Part shown: in pieces, positions 34,478 to 43,010 of the stretch
Position numbering within the stretch: the stretch's first letter is position 1
Layout: each line of letters opens with the position of its first letter
From: Pseudomonas fluorescens
GTDB taxonomy: Bacteria > Pseudomonadota > Gammaproteobacteria > Pseudomonadales > Pseudomonadaceae
DNA length: 64,000 nt
Assembly (NCBI RefSeq): GCF_902497785.1
Contig: NZ_CABVHK010000001.1
Coordinates: forward strand, 479,578-543,577
Reading direction: 5' to 3'
Program-made: the position numbers and the translations under genes
Notes under the pieces: model-generated
Told to the model about the DNA's origin: nothing
The model's database searches: none
Seen by the model: the letters and a program-made list of their open reading frames with translations, nothing else

Positions 34478-34702
34478 ATGAGTACAATCGCGGTTAAATC
34501 GGATGTTGCTGGGACGGTGTGGCAGATCCATGTCCGCGAAGGTGATGTTGTTGAAGAAGATCAGACACTGGTCATTATGGAGTCCATGAAAATGGAAATC
34601 CCCTTGATGGCCGCGGAGTCGGGTCGAGTGATCAGCGTTCTCGTGGCCGAGGGCGAAGTGGTAAAAGATGGCCAGGATGTTTTGCTTATGGAGTGCGATT
34701 GA
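34478..34702 (+). CDS. Free biotinyl/lipoyl domain protein, 74 aa
   Basis: A single biotin attachment domain with the ESMKMEIPL motif (target Lys near residue 35) flanked by the hairpins VREGDVVEEDQTLVIM and VAEGEVVKDGQDVLLM. It resembles the small 1.3S-like carriers of transcarboxylases and decarboxylases rather than AccB. The ATG at 34478 follows TGGAGGGGG. It is the first gene of the plus arm and ends 5 bases before gntR. With the AccB-like protein at 33812 the locus has two different biotin carriers. Confidence 0.92.
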   Translation: MSTIAVKSDVAGTVWQIHVREGDVVEEDQTLVIMESMKMEIPLMAAESGRVISVLVAEGEVVKDGQDVLLMECD

Positions 34703-34707
34703 AGTCT

Positions 34708-35418
34708 ATGTCAATGAATGCAGGCTCGGCGTCGGCCGCCAAGGGCGGTAGTGCAATAGGTATCATGCGGGCTGGTCGCCAGCGCGTGTTGACGATGCCG
34801 GAGCAGATTGCCGAAAGCATCACGCTGGCGATTTTGCGCGGTGAATACGGGCCGGGCGATTCGGTGCGTGAGCAGGAGCTGGCCGACCACTTCCAGGTCA
34901 GTCGTGGTCCGATCCGCGAAGCCCTGCGCATTCTCGAGAAGGTCGGTGTGGTGACGATCGTGCCGCAGCGTGGCGCGCATGTGACTTCATTGAGCCGCCA
35001 GGAGATCGACAACCTGTTCGAGATCCGTGCCGTGCTGGCCGGGTTGTTGGCCAAATACCTGGTGGATCTTGACGGGTCTGTGGTGAATCAGATGGACGCC
35101 ATCGTCACCCGGCTGGAGCTGATCGCTGCGCAATCGGATGCACTGGATGAATACGCGCAGGGCAGTTATCGCCTGAGCACGCTGTTGTTCCAGGCCTGCG
35201 GCAACAAGCAGTTGGCGGAGCTGATGGGCGCGTTGGGTATCCAGACCGCACGCTACACCCGCCTGGGTTTGCGTTCGCCGGAACGCCGGGAGGCTTCCGT
35301 CATTCATTGGCGTCAGCTGGTCGAGGCACTCAGACAAAACAGCAGCACGGTTGCCGCAAAAACGATGGTTGAGCTGATCAACGCTTCCCATCAAGCCGCA
35401 TCGAATCAGTTGGAATAA
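34708..35418 (+). CDS. GntR-family regulator (FCD domain)
   Basis: 236-aa GntR regulator. The winged HTH spans about 30-90 (SITLAILRGEYGPGDSVREQ, then RGPIREALRILEKVGVVTIV) and the C-terminal FCD ligand domain is helical (NLFEIRAVLAGLLAKYL). The ATG at 34708 is preferred; a GTG at 34693 overlapping the biotinyl stop is possible. Two 19-bp palindromic operators (34338 and 35457) lie on either side of its gene, so it probably controls both arms of the cluster in response to a pathway intermediate, most often as a repressor in this family. Confidence 0.88.
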   Translation: MSMNAGSASAAKGGSAIGIMRAGRQRVLTMPEQIAESITLAILRGEYGPGDSVREQELADHFQVSRGPIREALRILEKVGVVTIVPQRGAHVTSLSRQEIDNLFEIRAVLAGLLAKYLVDLDGSVVNQMDAIVTRLELIAAQSDALDEYAQGSYRLSTLLFQACGNKQLAELMGALGIQTARYTRLGLRSPERREASVIHWRQLVEALRQNSSTVAAKTMVELINASHQAASNQLE

Positions 35419-35456
35419 ACCACACGGGGGCACAACACTCCCAAGTGCTGTGTCAA

Positions 35457-35475
35457 ATTGTCGACAATAAGACAA
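35457..35475. promoter_or_regulatory. GntR-type operator, copy 2
   Basis: ATTGTCGACAATAAGACAA, with the perfect 12-base palindrome ATTGTCGACAAT, 8 bases before the ATG of the second ligase. It is nearly the same as the site at 34338. The position close to the start codon suits repression. Confidence 0.78.
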
Positions 35476-35483
35476 AAAATATC

Positions 35484-37043
35484 ATGACAAAGAAACGTAC
35501 CGCAGGATTAATGCTGAGTTGGGCCGCCCGGCAGCACCGTGGCCGCACCGCCCTGATTTTCGGGGACGACTGCCTGACCTATGACGAGGTGGAAACTGGC
35601 AGCAATCGCCTGGCCCATGCCCTGATTTCCCTGGGATTGCAGGTCGGTGAGCGTGTGGCTGTGCTACTCAATAATTCACCCGAGGCGATCGAGAGTGTGT
35701 TTGCAGTCGAAAAGGCAGGCCTGGTCTACGTCGCGCTGAATGCCCGGCACACGCTGGCCGAACAGGTCGCGATCCTCAACGACGCCGGCGCAAGCGTGCT
35801 GGTGGCTGGGCCGGAATTCCGCGAGATCGGAGCAGGTGCGCGCGACGCAGTGGCCAGTTTGCGACACGTGATCGGGCTTGATTGGCAGGCGCCGCAGGTG
35901 CTGGATTACCGCCAGGTACTCGCTGCCATGCCGGCCCATGCGCCGAATGTTCAGGTGTCTGCGGACACGCAGTTGCGTATCGCCTATACCTCGGGGACGA
36001 CCGGCAAGCCCAAGGGAGTGACCTATACCGTCAAGCGTTGGTACGAGCGCCTGACCAATCACTTCTATGCCATGGAATACGGCCTGGGCGTAGACGATGC
36101 GATGTTGCACGTCGGCCCCTTGACTCATGCTGCCGGCGTTCATCTGCTGCCGTGCTACTTGCGAGGCGCGCGCAACGTGATTCTGGAGAAGTTCGAGCCG
36201 CTGGAAACGCTGCAGAAAATCGAGCGCCATCGCATTACGCAAATGATGTGCGTGCCGACCATGCTCACGCGCCTGCTCGACACGCTCGACAGCGGCGCCA
36301 ACGCTGATCTGTCCTCGCTCAAGTGCATTCATTACGGCACGGCTCCGACCTCCGTCGACCTGATCCGCCGGGCGATTGCGCGGTTCGGTCCGGTGATGCG
36401 TCAGCAATATGGAATGACCGAGGCGGTCCAGCCGCTGGCAGTGCTGTATCCACACGAACACGCTGAAGACGGCGTGCTGCGCTCCTGCGGCAAACCGACC
36501 GCGAACGTGCAGATCACCGTGCGCGATGTTCACGGTCAAGAACTGGCGGCGGGTGAAATCGGCGAGATCGCCATCGCCACCGACGGTATCGGCGAAGTGG
36601 CGTTCTGGCGCCGCCCCGATCTGGAAGCCGAGGCTATCCGCGATGGCTGGTACTACACCGGCGACCTCGGTTACCTCGATGCGCAGGGCTTCCTTTTTAT
36701 CGTCGGACGTAACAAGGACATGATCATTTCCGGTGGCTTCAACGTCTACGCCCGGGAAGTCGAAGATGCCCTGGAAAGCCATCCGCAGGTCGTCGAAGTG
36801 GCGGTACTGGGGCTGCCCGATGCGGAGTGGGGCGAGCGGATCGCCGCTTTCGTCGTCCGGCGCGAAGGCGCCACGGTCGACAGCGAGTCCCTTGGCAGTC
36901 ATTGCGTTGCACTGATCGCTGGATACAAAAAGCCGCGCCTGATCGAGTTCGTTGACGCTCTGCCGCGCAACAATGCCGGCAAGGTCGTGAAAAACATACT
37001 GCGCGATGACTATCTCGCGCGCCTGGAGAGGACATCATCATGA
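35484..37043 (+). CDS. Acyl-CoA synthetase (AMP-forming), copy 2
   Basis: 519-aa ANL ligase. Motifs are AYTSGTTGKPKG (phosphate loop, near 170), QQYGMTEAVQPL, YYTGDLGYLDAQG, VGRNKDMIISGGFNVYAREV and the catalytic Lys near the C-terminus (PRNNAGKVVKNIL). It differs in sequence from copy 1 at 27544, so two related acids or two stages of one pathway may be activated. The start at 35484 lies just behind the operator. The next gene overlaps by 4 bases (ATGA). Confidence 0.87.
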   Translation: MTKKRTAGLMLSWAARQHRGRTALIFGDDCLTYDEVETGSNRLAHALISLGLQVGERVAVLLNNSPEAIESVFAVEKAGLVYVALNARHTLAEQVAILNDAGASVLVAGPEFREIGAGARDAVASLRHVIGLDWQAPQVLDYRQVLAAMPAHAPNVQVSADTQLRIAYTSGTTGKPKGVTYTVKRWYERLTNHFYAMEYGLGVDDAMLHVGPLTHAAGVHLLPCYLRGARNVILEKFEPLETLQKIERHRITQMMCVPTMLTRLLDTLDSGANADLSSLKCIHYGTAPTSVDLIRRAIARFGPVMRQQYGMTEAVQPLAVLYPHEHAEDGVLRSCGKPTANVQITVRDVHGQELAAGEIGEIAIATDGIGEVAFWRRPDLEAEAIRDGWYYTGDLGYLDAQGFLFIVGRNKDMIISGGFNVYAREVEDALESHPQVVEVAVLGLPDAEWGERIAAFVVRREGATVDSESLGSHCVALIAGYKKPRLIEFVDALPRNNAGKVVKNILRDDYLARLERTSS

Positions 37044-38620
37044 GCACGCCTGTTGCCCCTGAATGGTCGCTGGAGCTCGCCGACATCCGCGCGCGCCGGG
37101 AAGTCGCCTATGCATTGGGCGGCCCGGAAGCGGTAGAAAAGCATCATGCCCAGGGCAAGCTCACGGCCCGCGAGCGCATCGGCCACCTGCTGGACGATGA
37201 AAGCTTCGAGGAATTCGGCATATTGGCCGGTGCCGTGAAGTACACGGCGGAAGGCAAGATTGCCTCCGCCACGCCGAGCACGGCAGTGGTCGGCGTGGGC
37301 ACGATCGCGCAGCGCCGCACGGTGGTGGCGGCGGATGATTTCACCATTCGCGGTGGTTCGTCGGAGGCGGCGGTCGCTGAAAAGTGGATCTACGCCGACC
37401 GTTATGCCTGGGAATACAAGCTGCCGATCATTCGCATGATCGACAGCGCCGGCGGCAGTGTGAAGTTGCTCGACAAGCTCGGTCATACCAAGATTCCGGG
37501 TTATGCCCTGTTGCCGATCACTCATCTCCTGGGTGCCGTGCCGGTGGTCGGCATTGCCCACGGTGCCTGTGCCGGACTGGGCGCGTTGCGGGTGGCCGCT
37601 TCACACCTGTCGATCATGGTGCGTGGCCAGAGCCAGGTGTTCGCGGCGGGTCCGCCTGTTGTGAAGCAGGCGTTCGGGATCGACATCGACAAGAACGACC
37701 TCGGCGGTTACGACCAGGTGCATCGTCACAGCGGCATGATCAACCTGGCGGCCAATACCGATGCCGAGGCCTTGGAGCTGGCCAAGCGATTCCTGTCCTA
37801 TCTGCCGGTCAACGTCTGGGAGCAGCCACCGCGTGTGGCAACCACGGACGCCCCCGGTCGCCGTGACGCGTGGCTCAACGACGCGATTCCCCATGACCGG
37901 CGCAAGATTTTCAATCCGCACAAGATCCTTAAATCGCTGGTCGACAAAGACAGCCTGTTCGAGATGTCCCCGGACTTCGGCGCCTCCACCATCACCGCGT
38001 TTGCCCGTCTCAACGGCTACTCGGTGGGGATCATCTGCAACAACCCGCGCGTCGGCGGCGGTGCGTTGACGCGTGCGGCGGCGCTCAAGCAGACCCGTTT
38101 CATCGACCTGTGCGACACCTTTCATTTGCCGCTCATTTATCTGGTCGATCAGCCGGGTGTGATGACCGGGCAAGAGGCGGAAATGCAGGGCACCTTGAGT
38201 GCAGCGATGCAGGCCGTGCATGCAATCGAACAAGCCAGCGTGCCTGTGATCACGATCGTCTTGCGCCGTTGTGTCGGACTCGCCGGCGCGATGGTCAGCC
38301 CGTGGCACGGTCCGACGGGCACGGCATTGCCGCACCGGTTTGCCTGGCCTTCGGCGCAGTGGGGTTCGATCCCGATCGAGGGCGGCGTCGCGGCCGCCTA
38401 CAAGCAGGAAATCGCTGCGGCCGATGATCCGCTGGCACGTCGCAAAGAGCTGGAGGCCCATTACCAGGCCCTGGCTTCACCCCTGCGTACCGCCGAACGC
38501 TTTGGCGTAATCGACATCATTGAGCCGGACAGTACGCGTCCATTGCTGTGCAACTGGGTGGGGGATGCCTATCGCATCACCGCACTTTCCCTTGGGCCGA
38601 AGCGGCGGACCATGCGCTAG
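37040..38620 (+). CDS. Acyl-CoA carboxylase, carboxyltransferase beta-type subunit (copy 2)
   Basis: 526-aa carboxyltransferase of the PCC/MCC beta type. N-domain motifs are KLTARERIGHLLDDESFEEF and MIDSAGGSVKLLDKLG; C-domain motifs are LIYLVDQPGVMTGQEAEMQG and RRCVGLAGAMVSPWHGPTGT. It is coupled to the ligase by an ATGA overlap. Compared with copy 1 the active-site loops differ (DQPGVMTGQ against DTPGFLVGI), so different acyl-CoA substrates or a hetero-complex are possible. Confidence 0.85.
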   Translation: MSTPVAPEWSLELADIRARREVAYALGGPEAVEKHHAQGKLTARERIGHLLDDESFEEFGILAGAVKYTAEGKIASATPSTAVVGVGTIAQRRTVVAADDFTIRGGSSEAAVAEKWIYADRYAWEYKLPIIRMIDSAGGSVKLLDKLGHTKIPGYALLPITHLLGAVPVVGIAHGACAGLGALRVAASHLSIMVRGQSQVFAAGPPVVKQAFGIDIDKNDLGGYDQVHRHSGMINLAANTDAEALELAKRFLSYLPVNVWEQPPRVATTDAPGRRDAWLNDAIPHDRRKIFNPHKILKSLVDKDSLFEMSPDFGASTITAFARLNGYSVGIICNNPRVGGGALTRAAALKQTRFIDLCDTFHLPLIYLVDQPGVMTGQEAEMQGTLSAAMQAVHAIEQASVPVITIVLRRCVGLAGAMVSPWHGPTGTALPHRFAWPSAQWGSIPIEGGVAAAYKQEIAAADDPLARRKELEAHYQALASPLRTAERFGVIDIIEPDSTRPLLCNWVGDAYRITALSLGPKRRTMR

Positions 38621-38681
38621 TCCTGGCAGGTCGAGCGGCATCCGGCCTTAGCTTCATAACAACCACTCAAAGGTACAGACG

Positions 38682-39956
38682 ATGTTCTGGAAAAAGAGTC
38701 CCTGCGCCGTTTTGGCAACGTTGATGGTGATTCACCTGTTGGCCCAAGTGGACCGAAATATTCTGCTGGGCTTCGCGCCGCAAATCACTGGCGAGCTGGC
38801 GATCAATAACGCGCAGTACGGCTTTCTGGTCGGCGCGGTCTGGGTGCTGAGCTATGGCGTGATGGCGGTGTTTCTCGGCGCGCTGGCCGACCGTCACAGT
38901 CGCCCTCGGGTCATCGGTGCCGGCATGCTGGTCTGGAGCGCCTGCACAGTGGCCTCCGGATTCGTGCAGAACTTCGAGCAAATGGTGGCGGCACGTTTTC
39001 TGGTGGCCACCGGTGAAGCGGCATTGGTGCCCGCGGCCACGGCGTTGTTGATGGAGTTGTTCTCGGAGAAGCGCCGGGGCACGGCAATGGGACTGTTTTA
39101 CCTGGGCATTCCGTTGGGCATTGGTTGCAGCTTTCTGCTGGCGGGCACGCTGGGTGCAACTCATGGTTGGCGCACCACCTTTCATGTCCTCGGTGTCGCC
39201 GGACTGGTCATCGGCTTGCCGTTGCTGCTGATGCGCGACAAACGCAGCAACACCACGGTTCAAGAGCGCGGAGCACCCCTCAAGACTCAGTTGGCCGCGG
39301 TACTCGGTGAGCTGAACAGCAACCGTGTCGTGCGCTATACCGTGGCCGGTTTTGTCCTGGCTCACCTGGTTTATCCCGGCATCTCGTTCGCGCAACTCTG
39401 GATTGCCCGCGAGCGGGGGATGGAGCCGGCCACCATCGCCATGACCATGGGCGTCATGCAGATCGTGTTCGGTTCGTTGGGTGCCTTGGCCGGTGGCATT
39501 TTGAGCGACCGTCTGGCCCCTCGTTTCAAGGGCGGCCACGCCAGTGTGCTGGTGCTGCTCATGCTGGTCAGCGCACCGTTCATGATCGCTTATCGACTAG
39601 TACCGTCGGACTCGCCGCTGTTCTACGTGGGAATGGCGGTGGGCATTTTCATGTTGATGTCGCTTTACGGTGCTGCGACCACCGCGATTCAAGGGGCCGT
39701 CCCCGTGCGTATGCGGTCGACGGTGATGGGCTGTTCGATGCTGCTGTTGAACCTGTTTTCGGTGGCCCTCGCCACGTTTGTCGTCGGCTGGATCAGCGAT
39801 GTGCTGACCAAGGCCGGCGTGGATTCACCGCTGACTCATGTGCTGCTGGTCAGCGACATCATGGCGTTGGTGCTGGGTGGCTTGTTTTTCTATGTGGCGG
39901 CGCGGATCAAACGTGAAAGCACGAGCTTGGTGCCGGCCATGGGTATCAAGGTTTAG
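38682..39956 (+). CDS. MFS transporter (Spinster-like)
   Basis: 424-aa major facilitator with about 12 membrane segments. The loop 2-3 motif is GALADRHSRPRVIGAGMLVW and the acidic TM4 region is ARFLVATGEAALVPAATALL. It is probably an inner-membrane importer for the acid or ketone handled by the cluster, or an exporter. It lies 61 bases behind the carboxyltransferase gene on the same strand and 2 bases before the YeiH gene. Confidence 0.85.
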   Translation: MFWKKSPCAVLATLMVIHLLAQVDRNILLGFAPQITGELAINNAQYGFLVGAVWVLSYGVMAVFLGALADRHSRPRVIGAGMLVWSACTVASGFVQNFEQMVAARFLVATGEAALVPAATALLMELFSEKRRGTAMGLFYLGIPLGIGCSFLLAGTLGATHGWRTTFHVLGVAGLVIGLPLLLMRDKRSNTTVQERGAPLKTQLAAVLGELNSNRVVRYTVAGFVLAHLVYPGISFAQLWIARERGMEPATIAMTMGVMQIVFGSLGALAGGILSDRLAPRFKGGHASVLVLLMLVSAPFMIAYRLVPSDSPLFYVGMAVGIFMLMSLYGAATTAIQGAVPVRMRSTVMGCSMLLLNLFSVALATFVVGWISDVLTKAGVDSPLTHVLLVSDIMALVLGGLFFYVAARIKRESTSLVPAMGIKV

Positions 39957-39958
39957 TC

Positions 39959-40966
39959 ATGTCCAGATCCGCTGTCATTCAGCTTCAGTCGGTTGTCAGT
40001 CAACACCTGCCGGGTGTCCTGGCCAGCATCATCGTCGCGATTGCGGCGCGGTTTCTGGCGGACCAGTACCAGGCGCCGGTGATGCTGCTGGCACTCCTGC
40101 TCGGCATGGCCATGAATTTTCTGGCGGCGGGGCCGAGTAAACCGGGCATCGATTTCAGTGCGCGAGAAGTGCTGCGGGTCGGCGTGGCCTTGCTGGGGAT
40201 GCGCATTTCACTGGAGCAGATTGCGGCGCTGGGTTGGCATCCGGTGCTGATCGTTGTGGTGTCGGTGGTCGTCACCATTTTGGTGTCGATGCTGGCGGCC
40301 CGCGCCTTGGGTTTCAACGTGCTGTTCGGTTTGTTGTCCGGTGGCGCCACGGCGATTTGCGGGGCGTCTGCGGCGCTGGCGTTGGCGGCCGCATTGCCCG
40401 CCCATCATGCCAAGGAGCGCGCGACGTTGTTCACAGTGATCGGCGTGTCCGCGCTGTCGACCCTGGCGATGATTGGCTATCCGTTGATCGCCCGGGCGCT
40501 GGGTCTGGACCCGCTGCAGGCCGGCGTGTTTCTCGGCGCCACTATCCACGACGTCGCTCAAGTGGTGGGTGCCGGTTACAGCATGTCCCATGACATCGGC
40601 GATACCGCCACCGTGGTGAAGCTGATGCGCATCGCCATGCTGCTGCCGGTCATCGTTTGCGCGGTCTTGATCACCCGCGCTCAGAGCGGGCAGCGCACCG
40701 GTGAGCGACCACCGTTATTGCCCTGGTTTGCCGTGGCGTTCATCGCCCTGGCAGCGGTGACCAGTTTTGGCTGGCTGCCTTCAGCGGTGCAGACCCTGGG
40801 CAACCAATTGTCGAGCTGGTGCCTGGTGGTCGCGATCAGTGCGCTGGGGATGAAAATCCAGTTGAAGGAGCTGGCCACGGTGGGGTTCAAACCGATTCTG
40901 TTGATGGTTGCTGAAACCGTCTTTTTGCTTGGACTGGTGTTGCTGTTGATACGACTCGGTCATTGA
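39959..40966 (+). CDS. YeiH/UPF0324 family membrane transporter
   Basis: 335-aa integral membrane protein of the YeiH family (annotated elsewhere as putative sulfate exporter), with about ten membrane segments. Conserved features are the repeat-like halves with REVLRVGVALLGMRISLEQI and LLSGGATAICGASAALALAA, and GVFLGATIHDVAQVVGAGYS. It begins 2 bases after the MFS stop and is probably co-translated with it. The substrate is not established for most members. Its presence may hint at an anion, possibly sulfite or sulfate or a small carboxylate, released in the pathway. Confidence 0.82.
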   Translation: MSRSAVIQLQSVVSQHLPGVLASIIVAIAARFLADQYQAPVMLLALLLGMAMNFLAAGPSKPGIDFSAREVLRVGVALLGMRISLEQIAALGWHPVLIVVVSVVVTILVSMLAARALGFNVLFGLLSGGATAICGASAALALAAALPAHHAKERATLFTVIGVSALSTLAMIGYPLIARALGLDPLQAGVFLGATIHDVAQVVGAGYSMSHDIGDTATVVKLMRIAMLLPVIVCAVLITRAQSGQRTGERPPLLPWFAVAFIALAAVTSFGWLPSAVQTLGNQLSSWCLVVAISALGMKIQLKELATVGFKPILLMVAETVFLLGLVLLLIRLGH

Positions 40967-41146
40967 GTCAGGTCGTTCAATACCGTGGGGTGTGCCGGCT
41001 CCGCGGTATTGATCGGGTCACGTTGAATGAATCGAACGCTCCCCTGATGGGGATAAGAGTGGTGAGCACTGTTGCGCCCGCATCGGGTAGCCAGATGTCT
41101 TTTTTATAAACACAAAAACAACAACAAAAAAAACCGGAGCCAATGT

Positions 41147-42973
41147 ATGCGAACAAACAAAATGACTGGTGTGAGTGTGTGGGAGCCGTCGCTGCTGGCT
41201 TCTGCGCTATTCGTTGCTGCGTTGCCAGCGGCTCATGCCTTTGAACTTGATACCGGAAGTGAAGACTGGGCGGTGCGTTTCGACAACACCTTCAAGTTCA
41301 ACTATGCGCAGCGGGTGGAAAGCCCGAACAGCAAGTTAGCCAATGCCTGGAACAACAACGACGGTAACCGCAATTTCTCGTCGGGCAGCCCGGTGTCCCA
41401 GCGTCTGGACGTGCTCTCCGAGCTGGACGTGTCCTACCGGAAGAAGATGGGTTTTCGCGTCAGTGCCAACAGTTGGTACGACCATGCCTATGACAATGTC
41501 GGAAGCGACAACGCGGCGACCAACCAGCTCAACAGCGGTAGACCAGACTCGCGTCACGTGAGCGGTTACGTCGATCGCTACTACAACGGCCCGTCGGCCG
41601 AAATCCTCGATGCCTTTGTGTTCGGCAGCATGGAAATCGGCGAGGACTCGATCCTCAGTGGCAAGGCCGGCCAGCACACGCAGTACTGGGGCGAAAGTGT
41701 TTTGGCCTTTGCCCACGGCAACAGTTATGGCCAGTCCGGACTGGACATTACCAAGGCGCTGGCAGTGCCGGGCACCGAAGCCAAGGAACTGTTCATCCCG
41801 CGTAATCAACTGTCCGCCAGCTTCACAGTCAACCCGGAGTTGACCCTCGGCGCGCAGTACTTCCTCGACTGGGACGCTTCGCGTCTGCCGGAGTCCGGTA
41901 CGTACCTGGGCTTCAACGACGGCATCCAGAATGGCGGGCATAACCTGTCGCTGATCGGGGGTTTGAATCCGCGTTTCGGCACCCCTGGACCGCTCGGCGC
42001 CAACCAGTTCCTGCGCCTGAGCAATGGCCACACCTTCACCCCGGACAAGCGCGGCGACTTCGGGTTGATGGCCAAGTGGAGCCCGGAATGGCTGGACGGC
42101 ACGCTCGGTTTCTACTACCGCAAAACGTCCGACATTCTGCCCAACCTGGTACTGCAACCGACCGCCGTCGGCCCGGCACAGCTGATCTCCGGCAACATCG
42201 GCAGCTACAACCAGTTCTATGTCGATGACATCGATATCTATGGCATCAGCCTGTCGAAAAGCGTCGGCGATGTCAGTGTCGGTTTCGACCTCAACTACCG
42301 CGAAAACATGCCGCTGGCCAGTGTGCCTGGCAGTGTCAGCCCGGCGGCCGCCGCCGCGGGCGTGCCCGGTTTCATCGGCAGTTTCAACGACGACGACGGC
42401 GTGGCCCGCGGCAACACCGTGCACGCAGTGCTCAACGGCTTGACCACCTTTGGCGACACGCCACTGTGGGACAGCTCCTCGTTACTGGTCGAACTCGGCT
42501 ACAGCCGCTGGCTGAAAGTGACCGACAACAAGCAACTGTTCAAGGGCGAGGACTGGTACCACGGCACCGACAAGGTCACCAAGGACAACTACATCATCGG
42601 CGTCAACTTCAACCCGACCTGGTATCAGGTCTTTCCTGGCATCGATATGTACCTGCCGATGACTTACAACGTCGGCCTCAACGGCAACTCCGCCGTGCAA
42701 CTGGGCGGTAACGAGGACTCCGGCAGCTACTCGATCGGTATCGGCATGGACGTGCGTAACCAATACCGCTTCGACCTGAAATACGTCGATAACTTCGGAC
42801 CATTCGACACCTGCAGTTCGCCAGGCAGCGCTGGCAGTCAAGGAGACGGCGCTGCACCGGGTGCCAACGGCCAGTACAACTGCGTGCCCGGTCAAACCAC
42901 CGCGTTTGGCGGGACCCCGGCGCAGCTCAAGGATCGCGGCATGGTCACGGCCACCTTCAAGACAACTTTCTGA
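41147..42973 (+). CDS. DUF1302 family outer-membrane protein
   Basis: 608-aa DUF1302 protein with a signal peptide (cleavage about after AAHA, giving FELDTGSEDW) and a beta-rich body with aromatic-ended strands typical of outer-membrane barrels, ending in Phe (TATFKTTF). The start at 41147 has GGAG upstream. Members occur with DUF1329 and RND proteins beside genes for steroids, terpenes and other hydrophobic compounds and are thought to help their passage through the outer membrane. First gene of a four-gene set with 37, 70 and 31 bases between genes. The 180-base gap upstream is AT-rich near its end. Confidence 0.87.
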   Translation: MRTNKMTGVSVWEPSLLASALFVAALPAAHAFELDTGSEDWAVRFDNTFKFNYAQRVESPNSKLANAWNNNDGNRNFSSGSPVSQRLDVLSELDVSYRKKMGFRVSANSWYDHAYDNVGSDNAATNQLNSGRPDSRHVSGYVDRYYNGPSAEILDAFVFGSMEIGEDSILSGKAGQHTQYWGESVLAFAHGNSYGQSGLDITKALAVPGTEAKELFIPRNQLSASFTVNPELTLGAQYFLDWDASRLPESGTYLGFNDGIQNGGHNLSLIGGLNPRFGTPGPLGANQFLRLSNGHTFTPDKRGDFGLMAKWSPEWLDGTLGFYYRKTSDILPNLVLQPTAVGPAQLISGNIGSYNQFYVDDIDIYGISLSKSVGDVSVGFDLNYRENMPLASVPGSVSPAAAAAGVPGFIGSFNDDDGVARGNTVHAVLNGLTTFGDTPLWDSSSLLVELGYSRWLKVTDNKQLFKGEDWYHGTDKVTKDNYIIGVNFNPTWYQVFPGIDMYLPMTYNVGLNGNSAVQLGGNEDSGSYSIGIGMDVRNQYRFDLKYVDNFGPFDTCSSPGSAGSQGDGAAPGANGQYNCVPGQTTAFGGTPAQLKDRGMVTATFKTTF

Positions 42974-43010
42974 TTTTCGATTGCTTAAAAACAAGCAGGA
43001 GAACGACACC

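Noticed and set aside
35676-36902. 408-codon frame antisense to the second acyl-CoA ligase
   Set aside because: No domain features; the ligase motifs on the plus strand are complete.
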